Notes under the pieces: model-generated
What the model was told of the DNA's origin: nothing
What the model saw: only the letters and a program-made list of their open reading frames with translations
The model's database searches: none
In this document: in pieces, positions 8,489 to 16,349 of the stretch
How the letters are laid out: every line of letters begins with the position of its first letter
Numbering within the stretch: position 1 is the first letter of the stretch
Assembly (NCBI GenBank): GCA_964386785.1
Contig: CAYLUD010000015.1
Coordinates: 1 to 30,906, forward strand
Length of the DNA stretch: 30,906 nucleotides
Origin: SZAS-3 sp964386785
GTDB lineage: Bacteria > Chlamydiota > Chlamydiia > Chlamydiales > JAAKFR01
Direction: 5' to 3'
Translations under genes and position numbers: made by a program

Positions 8489-9619
8489 ATGTTTATAGGA
8501 GTTCCTAAAGAATGTAAAGACCAAGAATACCGCGTAGCTGCTACTCCTGAAATGGTCAAGAGATTAGTGCAGCAAGGGCATCACGTGCGGGTGCAAAGAG
8601 ATGCAGGTACTCGTATTGGCTATTCCAATCAACAGTACCAAGATGGAGGCGCAGAAATCGTCGATACTCTGGCAGAGGTGTATGAGGCAGATTTCATTGT
8701 GAAGGTGAAAGAGCCGCAACCTCAAGAAGTGGCTCTTTTGAAGTCGGGGCAAGCTTTATTTTGTTTCTTGCATTTAGCGCCAGAACCTGAGCTCACACAG
8801 GCTTTATTAGAAAAAGAAGTCATCGGTATTGCCTATGAAACCGTCGTCGATGGTCAGGGTCGACTCCCTCTCCTAGCTCCTATGAGTGAGGTCGCGGGTC
8901 GACTCTCTGTCTTAGTAGGAGCGCAAGCGCTCCAGATTCGGGGAGGGGGGAAAGGTATTTTATTAGGAGGAGTTCCTGGTGTGCCGCCTGCCAAAGTAGT
9001 CATTTTGGGTGGCGGTGTTGTGGGAACACAGGCAGCCCGTATGGCTATGGGATTAGGTGCCGATGTGACCCTCATTGAGCGACGCATTGAGAGGCTTCGA
9101 GAGCTAGATGATCTCTATGGCCCTCGTATGAAAACATTTTATTCCACACCCGATGCTATTGATACGGCCATTCAAGGTGCCGATCTGGTCATTGGAGCAG
9201 TGCTGCTTCCAGGAAAATTGGCCCCGAAAATCCTCAGTCGCGCCAGCATGCGAGGGATGGCAGGAGGTACATTCATCGACGTTGCTATAGATCAGGGAGG
9301 GTGCGCTGAGACTTCACGCATTACGAGCCATACGAACCCCACTTATTTCGAAGAGGGAGTGCAGCATTATTGTGTCCCGAATATGCCAGGAGCTTGCGCA
9401 CGGACGTCGACACAAGCCCTTACGAATGCTACAGCACCCTACCTGTTTGCATTAGCTAATTTAGGAATACGAGAAGCCTTATTACGCGATCCGCATCTGC
9501 TGCCAGGTCTCAACGTATGTTATGGCAATGTCTGCTATCGTGCTGTAGCAGACGATGGGGGTTTTGAATACAGAGACCCTCAGGATTGCTTAGAACTCTG
9601 CAGCATGGCTTGTAGTTGA
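8489..9619 (+). CDS. ald: Alanine dehydrogenase
   Basis: An NAD-dependent enzyme that interconverts L-alanine with pyruvate and ammonia. Two ATGs occur in tandem at 8486 and 8489. GAGGT at 8480-8484 is only 1 base from the first but 4 from the second, so I choose 8489 (376 aa). With that start the family residues fall at Lys74 (VKEP), His95 (LHLAPE) and Asp268 (DVAIDQGG), which agrees with characterised Ald enzymes. GGGVVG (about 174-179) is the NAD-binding loop, and HYCVPNMPGA with TSTQALTNAT are C-terminal signatures. It lets the cell feed host alanine into pyruvate. The last 40 bp overlap the convergent heptosyltransferase gene. Confidence 0.95.
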   Translation: MFIGVPKECKDQEYRVAATPEMVKRLVQQGHHVRVQRDAGTRIGYSNQQYQDGGAEIVDTLAEVYEADFIVKVKEPQPQEVALLKSGQALFCFLHLAPEPELTQALLEKEVIGIAYETVVDGQGRLPLLAPMSEVAGRLSVLVGAQALQIRGGGKGILLGGVPGVPPAKVVILGGGVVGTQAARMAMGLGADVTLIERRIERLRELDDLYGPRMKTFYSTPDAIDTAIQGADLVIGAVLLPGKLAPKILSRASMRGMAGGTFIDVAIDQGGCAETSRITSHTNPTYFEEGVQHYCVPNMPGACARTSTQALTNATAPYLFALANLGIREALLRDPHLLPGLNVCYGNVCYRAVADDGGFEYRDPQDCLELCSMACS

Positions 9620-10587
9620 TGGGCCACACGGTCTACAGATAGGCCCCGCATGCATGGAAAGTCAATCGGGCATACTTTACGGTAGCAAGGTGAGCAGGGT
9701 ACAGGATGCTGTAATACTTCCCCATGTTGATAGGGGCCTGTCGCAATAGGGTTAGTCGATCCAAATAAGGCAAGCAGCGGCACGCGCAGTGCCGCTGCTA
9801 CATGCATCGGGCCACTGTCGTTCGAAATCATAGCGTCACATAAGGTCAAAGCAGCAATCATCAGTCGTAGAGGGGTCTCTCCTGCTAGGTTATGCGTATG
9901 AGACAAGCCAGTGCAGATGGGCTCAATCACAGTACGTGCGGCGTGATCTCCAAAAAAAAGAAAATCTACATGTGTAAAACGTTGTACAAGCTGCCTGAAA
10001 GATGCAGCAGGCCAGCATTTTGCTGGACCAAATGCAGCTGCAGCATGCACGGCAATCCAAGGGCGCTTCGATCCTGGCATTTGTTTCGATAGCCATCGAC
10101 CTGCCTCTTCTTGTTCTTCTGAAGTTACATATAGAGCTGGACGACTACTTGAAAAAGGAACGCCTAACAATCGTTTATAGGTATCTACTAAATGCTCACT
10201 CCCTTTTTCTTTAGGAAGAGGAATGCGTTCGGTAAGTAGCAGGGAGCGACCATCAGTTGCAAAGCCGATGCGTGTAGGGATGCGAGCTCGAAACAATTCC
10301 CAGGCAGAAGAAAACGATTGGGGTAGTAGGATCCCCACATCCAGGTCTTTGGGTAGATGAGCAGAGTCCGTCACAATTTCGCTGACTAGCGGGTGGTGGG
10401 CTAACAAGGGCCCATATGAAGGTTTGCACCAAGCAACAATCGTGCTATTCGGCCACTTCTTCTTTGCCTCTTCGATCATAGGGGTAGCCATGACCATATC
10501 GCCTAGCCAATTAGGGAACCGAATGCAGATATGGAGTGGTGTTTTCTTAGGGCGAGCACAGCCAAATAGGATTTTCATAAGATGCAT
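9580..10587 (-). CDS. waaF: ADP-heptose:LPS heptosyltransferase (WaaF/RfaF-like, GT9)
   Basis: A 335-aa glycosyltransferase family 9 protein that adds heptose to the LPS inner core. Motifs seen: RFPNWLGDMVMATP at the N-terminus (acceptor site, with the family's general base Asp), NDSGPMHVAAAL and FGSTNPIATGP (ADP-heptose binding), and the C-terminal C.PC....CP....CM cysteine cluster typical of WaaF. A second ATG lies three codons downstream, and no clear ribosome binding site decides between them. The 3' end overlaps ald tail-to-tail by 40 bp. Chlamydiaceae LPS lacks heptose, so a heptosyltransferase points to a non-Chlamydiaceae lineage. WaaF rather than WaaC/WaaQ is likely but not certain. 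Confidence 0.87.
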   Translation of the reverse strand: MHLMKILFGCARPKKTPLHICIRFPNWLGDMVMATPMIEEAKKKWPNSTIVAWCKPSYGPLLAHHPLVSEIVTDSAHLPKDLDVGILLPQSFSSAWELFRARIPTRIGFATDGRSLLLTERIPLPKEKGSEHLVDTYKRLLGVPFSSSRPALYVTSEEQEEAGRWLSKQMPGSKRPWIAVHAAAAFGPAKCWPAASFRQLVQRFTHVDFLFFGDHAARTVIEPICTGLSHTHNLAGETPLRLMIAALTLCDAMISNDSGPMHVAAALRVPLLALFGSTNPIATGPYQHGEVLQHPVPCSPCYRKVCPIDFPCMRGLSVDRVAHQLQAMLQSSKQS

Positions 10588-10963
10588 GGAATCAGAGAAT
10601 CGTGAAGATGGAGTCTATAGAGCCTGAAGTTTCCTACGCAATACATTTTACCCTACACGCTCTCTATTCTGATGTGCTCGATGTCTTGCATCGAGACTTT
10701 CCTTACGATCCGCGATAGCAGAAGAGACACAGACAGTCAATCCCTCACTATGTAAGGATTGTGGATCACACATCGTAGTGCGGATCCTTGGATTCTCGCC
10801 TCAGATGAGGATTGCCGTATGACGGGATCTCCCTCATCAAGGTGATGCGCAACAGAGGATCGAGCCGCCTGCTCGTGCATGGCAATATTGCAAGATGGAT
10901 CACGCCGTTAGATGGTAGGAGCTTGCTCTGGTTGGATGTAAGAGCGTTACCTGAATTGGCACT
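10588..10963. other. Gene-free gap of about 375 bp
   Basis: No supported coding frame was found on either strand. The longest minus-strand frame starting with ATG is about 47 codons and shows no family features. Several short inverted repeats occur, the best being CTCGATG/CATCGAG at 10677-10695 (7-bp stem, 5-base loop). Three 5-bp stems lie at 10799-10810, 10835-10847 and 10861-10875. None resembles RNase P RNA, tmRNA or SRP RNA signatures. It may hold a decayed gene or a promoter for the heptosyltransferase. Confidence 0.4.
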
Positions 10964-11293
10964 CTAAGTATTCCCTTCCCCCAACAACTTTTGCGCGTAT
11001 TGTTCCCCGAGTGCGGTCATCCGCTGGATCTGTACCTCAGATAGGCCTCGCGTGTATTGTTCTATGGTTACGGGGCTCGTTGGGAACTGAGCAAAAAACT
11101 GGTTAAGAGGATGGTCTGCTGAGAAAGGATCTGAAACTGAACTCGCTACCGAAGTGGATAGGGGTTGTCGTGTGGTGTTCGTACCATGTGTCGAGCCCTC
11201 AATCTCTCGGCGGACTAGTGCATGTTGATCCTCTTCCCTTGTTCCACAGCAGAAAGATGTACAACATGACATTATAGAAGATATAAAACTCAT
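10964..11293 (-). CDS. Hypothetical small protein with N-terminal cysteine cluster
   Basis: A 109-aa protein of no recognised family. The N-terminus MSFISSIMSCCTSFCCGTRE has four cysteines in two CC pairs (residues 10-11 and 15-16). A Ser/Thr-rich, probably disordered stretch follows (about 30-60). The C-terminus (about 75-109) is predicted helical and charged. There is no membrane segment. AAGGA lies 8 bases before the ATG, and a good sigma70-like promoter (11328-11356) sits 35 bp upstream, so it is probably expressed as a single gene. The paired cysteines near the N-terminus recall host-palmitoylated bacterial effectors, but this is only inference. It could also bind metal. Confidence 0.65.
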   Translation of the reverse strand: MSFISSIMSCCTSFCCGTREEDQHALVRREIEGSTHGTNTTRQPLSTSVASSVSDPFSADHPLNQFFAQFPTSPVTIEQYTRGLSEVQIQRMTALGEQYAQKLLGEGNT

Positions 11294-11327
11294 TTTTATA
11301 TTCCTTTTTTATAAAATTTTCAGAACG

Positions 11328-11356
11328 ATTGTAACGAATATATAATAATAATTCAA
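11328..11356 (-). promoter_or_regulatory. Sigma70/sigma66-type promoter of the Cys-rich small gene
   Basis: On the minus strand, TTGAAT (-35), a 17-base AT-rich spacer and TACAAT (-10, 5 of 6 to consensus) lie 35 bp upstream of the ATG at 11293. Spacing is optimal. Confidence 0.6.
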
Positions 11357-11372
11357 TATGGTTCCTCTCTTG

Positions 11373-11447
11373 TTAGGAAATTTTCCTAATCATGCAAATT
11401 GAGACGTGTACATGCATGCATATCCCCACGAAATGGGTACGTACATG
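11373..11447. promoter_or_regulatory. Palindrome-rich divergent control region
   Basis: Contains the perfect palindrome TTAGGAAA-T-TTTCCTAA (11373-11389), the 10-bp palindrome ATGCATGCAT (11412-11421), the 8-bp palindrome GTACGTAC (11437-11444), and a direct repeat GTACATG at 11408-11414 and 11441-11447. It lies just upstream of the promoter at 11328-11356 and between that gene and the divergent ruvC, as an operator would. No regulator can be named. Confidence 0.35.
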
Positions 11448-11569
11448 ATCAGTAAAATTTTTTTAATGCCTGAGAAGGGAGCTGAGGACGAGCGATTCAC
11501 ATTGTGGATTGATGTGATAGAGAAGTCATTCTTTCTATAAAGTTCCTTGCCAGGATATCGAAGGAATCA

Positions 11570-12127
11570 ATGACTTTGGAAGTCATTGGAGAGAAAATGG
11601 GAGGCTATAGTAGGTTGAATGATGTGACACACAAAGACCTCATCTTAGGCATAGACCCAGGAACCATTCAGACAGGATATGCGTTGCTGCGCTCCTCCCC
11701 CCAACTGAACGTGATCGACTATGGGTGCGTGACGCCACCCAAAAGGATGGAGCTCGCACAACGGTATCGGGTATTATTCGAGGCTACGCAAGCTTTGATT
11801 CAATCGCATCACCCAAATGTCATGGTCATTGAGACGCAATTTGTAAAAGACAATGTGCAGAGCGCTATGAAATTAGGCATGGCTCGAGGGGTCATTATGT
11901 TAGCAGCAACGCTGGCGGAGATCCCCGTTTTTGAGTATGCTCCTGCCCGAGTGAAGGTTGCGATCGTAGGCCATGGGCGTGCAAGTAAACATCAAATTCA
12001 AGACATGGTGAAACGATTGCTCAGTTTATCCCATATTCCAGAACCTGCCGATGCAGCCGATGCTCTAGCGATTGCGTTATGCCATGCCTTTACTGAATCT
12101 AGGAGAGAGCGATGTACGATCATATAA
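11570..12127 (+). CDS. ruvC: Holliday junction resolvase RuvC
   Basis: A 185-aa RNase H-fold endonuclease that cuts four-way DNA junctions after branch migration by RuvAB. The acidic catalytic set is present: D29 (LGIDPGT), E88 (VIETQF), and D161 with D164 (ADAADALAIA). AAGGA 5 bases before the ATG supports the start at 11570, which adds about 20 residues before the usual opening; an internal ATG at codon 10 is the alternative. The gene overlaps ruvA by 16 bp. The order ruvC-ruvA-ndk matches Chlamydia CT502-CT500. Confidence 0.95.
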   Translation: MTLEVIGEKMGGYSRLNDVTHKDLILGIDPGTIQTGYALLRSSPQLNVIDYGCVTPPKRMELAQRYRVLFEATQALIQSHHPNVMVIETQFVKDNVQSAMKLGMARGVIMLAATLAEIPVFEYAPARVKVAIVGHGRASKHQIQDMVKRLLSLSHIPEPADAADALAIALCHAFTESRRERCTII

Positions 12128-12714
12128 AAGGTTACGTAACGTATATAGAAACGGAGCATGTAGTGGTACAAGTGCAAGGTATCGGCTTTCTTGTCTCGAT
12201 ACCCTATAGCCTCTTTTTGCAAGGGCTCAAAGAAGGAGAAGAACTGCTCTTATACACATCGTTAGTTGTCAGAGAACAATCCCACACCCTATTTGGTTTT
12301 ATTGCACGAGCAGAGCGTTCCCTGTTTGAAACTCTATTAACGATTTCTGGCATCGGCCCTAAAACGGCACTGAACTTAATTGGCCATCTCGGTGGGAGAG
12401 AATTGCAAGAAGCAGTACGCTCGAGTAGCAGTCGCGCCATCGTAGGGGTCCCAGGAGTAGGTAAAAAAACGGCTGAGCGATTATTGATTGACCTACGTGG
12501 GAAGATTGAACATCTTACTTGGCCTGGTGTTTCTTTGGTGCCGACAGATGGATATCAAGAAGCCCTCCGAGCCTTGACCGGTCTCGGTTTTTCTGAGCAA
12601 CAAGCTCATCAGGCCTTGCACAAAGCCAAGACTGAGGGGTGCAGTGAGAATAACCTTCCACAGTTGCTTTCTGTAGCGCTCCGTGTCTCTCGAGACCCCG
12701 TGAGAAATACTTGA
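12112..12714 (+). CDS. ruvA: Holliday junction DNA-binding protein RuvA
   Basis: A 200-aa protein that binds four-way junctions as a tetramer and positions the RuvB motor. The N-terminal OB-like domain (MYDHIKGYV...GIGF) is followed by two helix-hairpin-helix motifs (LLTISGIGPKTALNLIG near 71-87 and VGVPGVGKKTAERLLIDLRG near 106-125). A C-terminal RuvB-contacting domain (about 140-195, ALRALTGLGFSEQQA) completes it. AGGAGAG lies 5 bases upstream of the ATG, inside the ruvC tail. The length is normal for the family. Confidence 0.96.
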   Translation: MYDHIKGYVTYIETEHVVVQVQGIGFLVSIPYSLFLQGLKEGEELLLYTSLVVREQSHTLFGFIARAERSLFETLLTISGIGPKTALNLIGHLGGRELQEAVRSSSSRAIVGVPGVGKKTAERLLIDLRGKIEHLTWPGVSLVPTDGYQEALRALTGLGFSEQQAHQALHKAKTEGCSENNLPQLLSVALRVSRDPVRNT

Positions 12715-12774
12715 CCTCTATAGAGAAGACAAGATAACATCCTCCTCCCTAGATTCATTACCAAAGGAAGTGTT

Positions 12775-13191
12775 ATGACTCGCGAACGCACCCTCTCCAT
12801 CATCAAGCCAGATGCCGTGAAAAAAAACGTGATTGGGCAGATTCTCTCTCGCTTTGAAGCTGCGGGTTTGAAGTTGGTTGCTGTAGAGATGAAACATCTA
12901 TCACGTGCAGAAGCGGAAAGCTTCTATGCCATTCACCGCGAACGCCCCTTTTTCCGCGATTTAGTTGCATTTATGATTTCAGGCCCTGTCTTGGTTTCTG
13001 TTTTGGAAGGAGATCACGCGGTAGCTAAAAATCGAGAACTAATGGGCGCTACTGATCCTAAAAAAGCATTGCCTGGTACGATACGAGCTGATTTTGCTGA
13101 CTCCATCGATGCAAATGCGGTGCATGGTTCCGATAGTGTAGAGAATGCACGTATTGAAATTGCCCAATTCTTTCCTTCTTTAGTTGGATGA
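12775..13191 (+). CDS. ndk: Nucleoside diphosphate kinase
   Basis: A 138-aa enzyme that moves the terminal phosphate from ATP to other NDPs through a phosphohistidine. The active-site histidine is H117 in NAVHGSDS, and TLSIIKPDAV and NRELMGATDP are signature segments. AAGGAAG precedes the ATG by 5 bases. Its stop overlaps the next gene's start (ATGA, 13188-13191). The Chlamydia homologue CT500 also follows ruvA. In energy parasites Ndk helps equilibrate imported host ATP with other nucleotides. Confidence 0.96.
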   Translation: MTRERTLSIIKPDAVKKNVIGQILSRFEAAGLKLVAVEMKHLSRAEAESFYAIHRERPFFRDLVAFMISGPVLVSVLEGDHAVAKNRELMGATDPKKALPGTIRADFADSIDANAVHGSDSVENARIEIAQFFPSLVG

Positions 13192-13745
13192 GGATCGGGT
13201 TTGTCGACCATTTCGACTCATTTACCTATAATTGCGTGGGTTTATTTGAGACTCTTGGTCATGAAATCGTGGTTGTTTCTTCCGACACTTTGCTCTGGGA
13301 GTGCCAGAGCCTTGCCGTTGCCATGTGGGTATTAGGGCCAGGGCCTGGCACTCCGCATCAAACGGGTGTGAGTCGCTCTCTCTTGCAAGAGGGGGTGCCC
13401 ATTCTGGGTATTTGTTTAGGACATCAAATCATTGCCTCTTACTTTGGTGGAAAGGTAGGCCCTGTCTATCCACAGCATGGCGTACGAGATCGTATCTTCC
13501 ACACCCAATCGCATGGACTAAATATGCTTCCTAATCCATTCTGGACGGTGCGGTACCATTCGTTAGCCGTTTTGGAACTCCCCCCTTGTTTGGAGCCCAT
13601 AGCATGGAATGGCGAAGGAATCCTGATGGGACTAGCCCACCGCGAAGCTCCGATTGTGGGAGTGCAATTCCACCCGGATTCAGCAGGTGCAGAATATGGT
13701 GTTAGCTTAGTGGAAGGAGTCCTTGACTATTTTCATTCCTTCTAG
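13188..13745 (+). CDS. Class I glutamine amidotransferase, PabA/TrpG-like, with altered triad
   Basis: A 185-aa stand-alone glutaminase domain that would release ammonia from glutamine for a chorismate-using partner (PabB or TrpE). Motifs seen: VDHFDSFTYN (7-16), LGPGPGTPHQTG (49-60, oxyanion loop), and GICLGHQ with nucleophile C76. The His of the triad is H162 in QFHPDS; the family normally reads QFHPES, so the third member appears as D164 instead of Glu. It is translationally coupled to ndk by ATGA. No synthase partner lies in the window. Folate synthesis is a plausible role given the folK gene at 16.5 kb. TrpG function cannot be excluded, nor reduced activity because of the Asp. Confidence 0.82.
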   Translation: MRIGFVDHFDSFTYNCVGLFETLGHEIVVVSSDTLLWECQSLAVAMWVLGPGPGTPHQTGVSRSLLQEGVPILGICLGHQIIASYFGGKVGPVYPQHGVRDRIFHTQSHGLNMLPNPFWTVRYHSLAVLELPPCLEPIAWNGEGILMGLAHREAPIVGVQFHPDSAGAEYGVSLVEGVLDYFHSF

Positions 13746-13763
13746 CGAGATAGAGGTATTGTC

Positions 13764-14489
13764 TTACGCATCAAACGAATCACCCAAATAGTGCGAGCGG
13801 GCAAGAGGGTGATACAGAATTTCCTCGCGAGTGCCGGATAAGAAAATTTTACCATCGCGCATCAAATAGACGCGATCAGAAATGGATAGGGTTTCCCGAG
13901 CATTATGATCGGTAATCAGGACTGCAATACCTCGTTGTTTCAGGTATTGAATCAGTCTCTTCAATTCCTCAATCATGAGAGGATCAATATTTGCAAAGGG
14001 TTCATCAAGAAGAAGGAGTTTAGGTTCTCGAAGCAGAGAACGACTGACCTCTAAGCGACGGCGCTCTCCACCAGAAAGAGAGGATGCCTTTTTATCAGCC
14101 AACTCAGTTAAGTGAAACTCTTTCAGCGTATGGACTAGACGAAGTTGCCGTTCCGTTTTTGTTAGTGGTAACAGTTCTAGCACACAAAGTAGGTTCTGCT
14201 TGACCGTCAAAGCCCCAAAAATGGAGGGCTCCTGAGCTAAATAGCCCATACCTAACCGTGCACGCGCATCTACTGATTTGGATGCTAGTGGTGTCTGTTC
14301 TAAAAATAGTTTGCCGCTATCTGGCTGAATAAAGCCCATACATAAGTGAAACGTAGTAGTCTTTCCTGCACCATTAGGGCCCAAGAGAGCTACCACTTCA
14401 CCTGGATAGATGCTGAAAGAGGCTGAGCGTACGACGGGTCGTTCCGCGTAATGTTTTGTCAATTCAATCGCTTCAAATAACGGTTTCAT
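13764..14489 (-). CDS. lptB: LPS export ABC transporter ATPase LptB
   Basis: A 241-aa ABC ATPase that powers LPS extraction from the inner membrane with LptFG. I place the start at 14489 (MKPLFEAIELTKHY), which forms an ATGA overlap with the upstream lptA. The open frame extends 24 codons further to 14561 but those residues are unlike LptB. Motifs seen: Walker A GPNGAGKT (37-44), signature LSGGERRR, Walker B LLLLDEP followed by FANIDP, and H-loop TDHN. The sequence GYLAQEPSIF is typical of the LptB Q-loop. Homologue: CT653 in Chlamydia. It converges on the amidotransferase gene with an 18-bp gap. Confidence 0.95.
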   Translation of the reverse strand: MKPLFEAIELTKHYAERPVVRSASFSIYPGEVVALLGPNGAGKTTTFHLCMGFIQPDSGKLFLEQTPLASKSVDARARLGMGYLAQEPSIFGALTVKQNLLCVLELLPLTKTERQLRLVHTLKEFHLTELADKKASSLSGGERRRLEVSRSLLREPKLLLLDEPFANIDPLMIEELKRLIQYLKQRGIAVLITDHNARETLSISDRVYLMRDGKIFLSGTREEILYHPLARSHYLGDSFDA

Positions 14490-15004
14490 GGTTTTGTTTC
14501 CTCTCGTCCCAGGCCAAAATGAAGGTTTAGGCGCTGTAACTCTTCCTCTCCAAAGAGACAACGCACATCGCCAAAACCTTGTACCTTCTCTTGCTCTCCC
14601 TGCTCGGCACGGATTCGTTGTGCTGCGAGTTGCATATGACGGTTCATATCTAAAAAAAGTACATGTCCACCAGGGGATGCTTGAAATTCCATTACACGCT
14701 GCTGAGGGTCAATTTCTACACGATCGGCTAAAGCAAAACGCTGATGCTCTAGATCGCGCATGCGTACCTCACCTTCCAGAAGAATCTTGACAGGATGCCA
14801 GGTATCCCCATCACGTAGGGTGTCAATGGTAGCTCGCTGCGCATCCACTGTGCCCATATCGTTTTCCACATGTACACGTCCTTCAAGGTAGATACGATCT
14901 CCATCATAACGCGCCTCATCCGATTCCACCTTCACGGTAGATCCATACAGGGCTAGGCACCACCCCATCACTAAGCTGAGTACAACTCCTAATCGGTTTC
15001 GCAT
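14486..15004 (-). CDS. lptA: LptA/OstA-like periplasmic LPS transport protein
   Basis: I choose the start at 15004 (MRNRLGVVLSLVMGWCLALYG), which gives a signal peptide with a short basic n-region and 172 aa; an upstream ATG at 15037 would add 11 residues before it. The mature part has the alternating beta pattern and phrases of the OstA/LptA domain (VESDEARYDGDRIYLEGRVH, then IDTL, then ADRVEID), which forms the beta-jellyroll bridge carrying LPS across the periplasm. It overlaps the upstream LptC-like gene by 16 bp and the downstream lptB by ATGA. Position and domain agree; sequence divergence keeps the name at moderate confidence. Confidence 0.8.
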   Translation of the reverse strand: MRNRLGVVLSLVMGWCLALYGSTVKVESDEARYDGDRIYLEGRVHVENDMGTVDAQRATIDTLRDGDTWHPVKILLEGEVRMRDLEHQRFALADRVEIDPQQRVMEFQASPGGHVLFLDMNRHMQLAAQRIRAEQGEQEKVQGFGDVRCLFGEEELQRLNLHFGLGREETKP

Positions 15005-15573
15005 TGCAGTCGCAATCCTTTTGCTTGTAGATGGCATTGCCCCTGATCTAAGATCAGGTGTGCTTGCTTCGCTTCAGCTACCGTCGTAGGGGGTAGGGAA
15101 GGATAGGTCGAGGTGACCGTGTGTCCAGGTAGTGTGTACCGACAGATTTTGGCGTGAGCTGCCGTTAAAGTGTGAGTAGAGTAATTATAACTGGCATGGC
15201 TTGAGTCGAGGGTATAAACTTTTTGATAGGGAGTCCCATCGGGTTGGTAGTCTAGCCGTTCTTGAATCATGCAGTGCACATTCTCTAGTTCTTCAATGAC
15301 CTCTAATTTCGACCCAGATCGAAAAAAAAATAGTTCGGAGCGTGGACTCGAAATCGAAATCTTACGCGGATCGCCATCACAGTATAAAATTTCTTTGTTT
15401 ACTCCTTCTCGAAACTGCTCACAATAGCTCAAGAGACCATGCGCGTCTACCCGTTCTTGCATCCCATGCTGCGATAGAATATTCTGAAACGCCACCGAGT
15501 CTCTGGCTTGGGGGTAGAATAGATAAAAAAACAAAAGAGCTGTTCCTAGGAATCCTAGAGCCCACTTAAGCAT
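14989..15573 (-). CDS. lptC: LptC-like membrane-anchored LPS transport protein (CT654 position)
   Basis: A 194-aa protein with one N-terminal membrane anchor (about 4-22, ALGFLGTALLFFYLFY) and a beta-rich periplasmic part. It fits the LptC architecture, in which LptC passes LPS from LptBFG to LptA. Direct LptC motifs are weak; the call rests on topology and on its place between kdsA and lptA-lptB, as CT654 lies in Chlamydia. Six cysteines in the exported part (C51, C65, C100 and the C-terminal ones) could form disulfides. The start overlaps the kdsA 3' end by 19 bp. Confidence 0.65.
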   Translation of the reverse strand: MLKWALGFLGTALLFFYLFYPQARDSVAFQNILSQHGMQERVDAHGLLSYCEQFREGVNKEILYCDGDPRKISISSPRSELFFFRSGSKLEVIEELENVHCMIQERLDYQPDGTPYQKVYTLDSSHASYNYSTHTLTAAHAKICRYTLPGHTVTSTYPSLPPTTVAEAKQAHLILDQGQCHLQAKGLRLQCETD

Positions 15574-16349
15574 GGCCTCACCGTCTCATATAGAGTCAAC
15601 CAAATAGGAAGTAGATTCTCGAGCTCTTGAAAGGAGAGCATACATTGCGCATCGCAAGGAGCTTCTTGCGGCGTCGGATGAGTTTCAGCATAAATTCCAT
15701 CGCACCCTGCTGCAATAGCGGCCCTGGAAAGAGGAGAAATAAACTCCCTCTCTCCCCCCGAACAATGTCCCTCGCCACCAGGGAGCTGTACAGAGTGAGT
15801 TGCATCAAAAAATACGGGGTAGTGCAGACGCTGTAGAATCGGAATAGAGCGAAAGTCACTGACTAAATTGTTGTATCCAAAGGAAACACCCCGTTCCGTA
15901 AGCGTAATATTTTTCTTGCCATGGGAGGCTACTTTTTCACAGACCGGACCCATATCCCAGGGGGCCATGAACTGCCCTTTTTTGATATTTACTGTGGCAG
16001 AAGTCTTGCCTGCTGCTACCAGTAAATCGGTTTGACGACATAAAAAAGCAGGGATTTGAATGAAGTCGCACACCTCACCTGCAGCTAAAGCTTCTTCTGC
16101 AGTATGCACATCGGTAAATACAGGTACCCCAAAGGACGAGCGTACTTTGGCCAAAATCGATAATCCTTCCTGCAAACCGGGCCCTCGAAAGGAACGAAGC
16201 GACGTGCGGTTCGCCTTGTCATAACTCGACTTATATACCCAATGAATGGAGGGATATTTCGCTAACAGCTGAGCTAGCCGTTCCGCTGCACGCAGAGCAT
16301 GCAGCTCACTTTCTATGACACAAGGACCGGTGATAAGGGTAAAAGGCAT
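15555..16349 (-). CDS. kdsA: 3-deoxy-D-manno-octulosonate 8-phosphate synthase
   Basis: A 264-aa TIM-barrel enzyme that condenses arabinose-5-phosphate with PEP to Kdo-8-phosphate, the first committed step to Kdo in LPS. Motifs seen: ITGPCVIES (Cys10 in the metal-ligand position of class II, metal-dependent KdsA), KSSYDKANRTS, GVPVFTDVH, VNIKKGQFMAPWDM, LTERG, and FDATHSVQ. It overlaps folK upstream by 37 bp and lptC downstream by 19 bp, so the envelope genes are probably co-transcribed. Homologue: CT655. Confidence 0.96.
   Translation of the reverse strand: MPFTLITGPCVIESELHALRAAERLAQLLAKYPSIHWVYKSSYDKANRTSLRSFRGPGLQEGLSILAKVRSSFGVPVFTDVHTAEEALAAGEVCDFIQIPAFLCRQTDLLVAAGKTSATVNIKKGQFMAPWDMGPVCEKVASHGKKNITLTERGVSFGYNNLVSDFRSIPILQRLHYPVFFDATHSVQLPGGEGHCSGGEREFISPLSRAAIAAGCDGIYAETHPTPQEAPCDAQCMLSFQELENLLPIWLTLYETVRPCLSGL

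Noticed and set aside
10677..10875. Cluster of four short perfect hairpins suggesting a structured RNA
   Set aside because: Three stems are 5 bp, and about that many are expected by chance in 340 bp; no known RNA signature is present.
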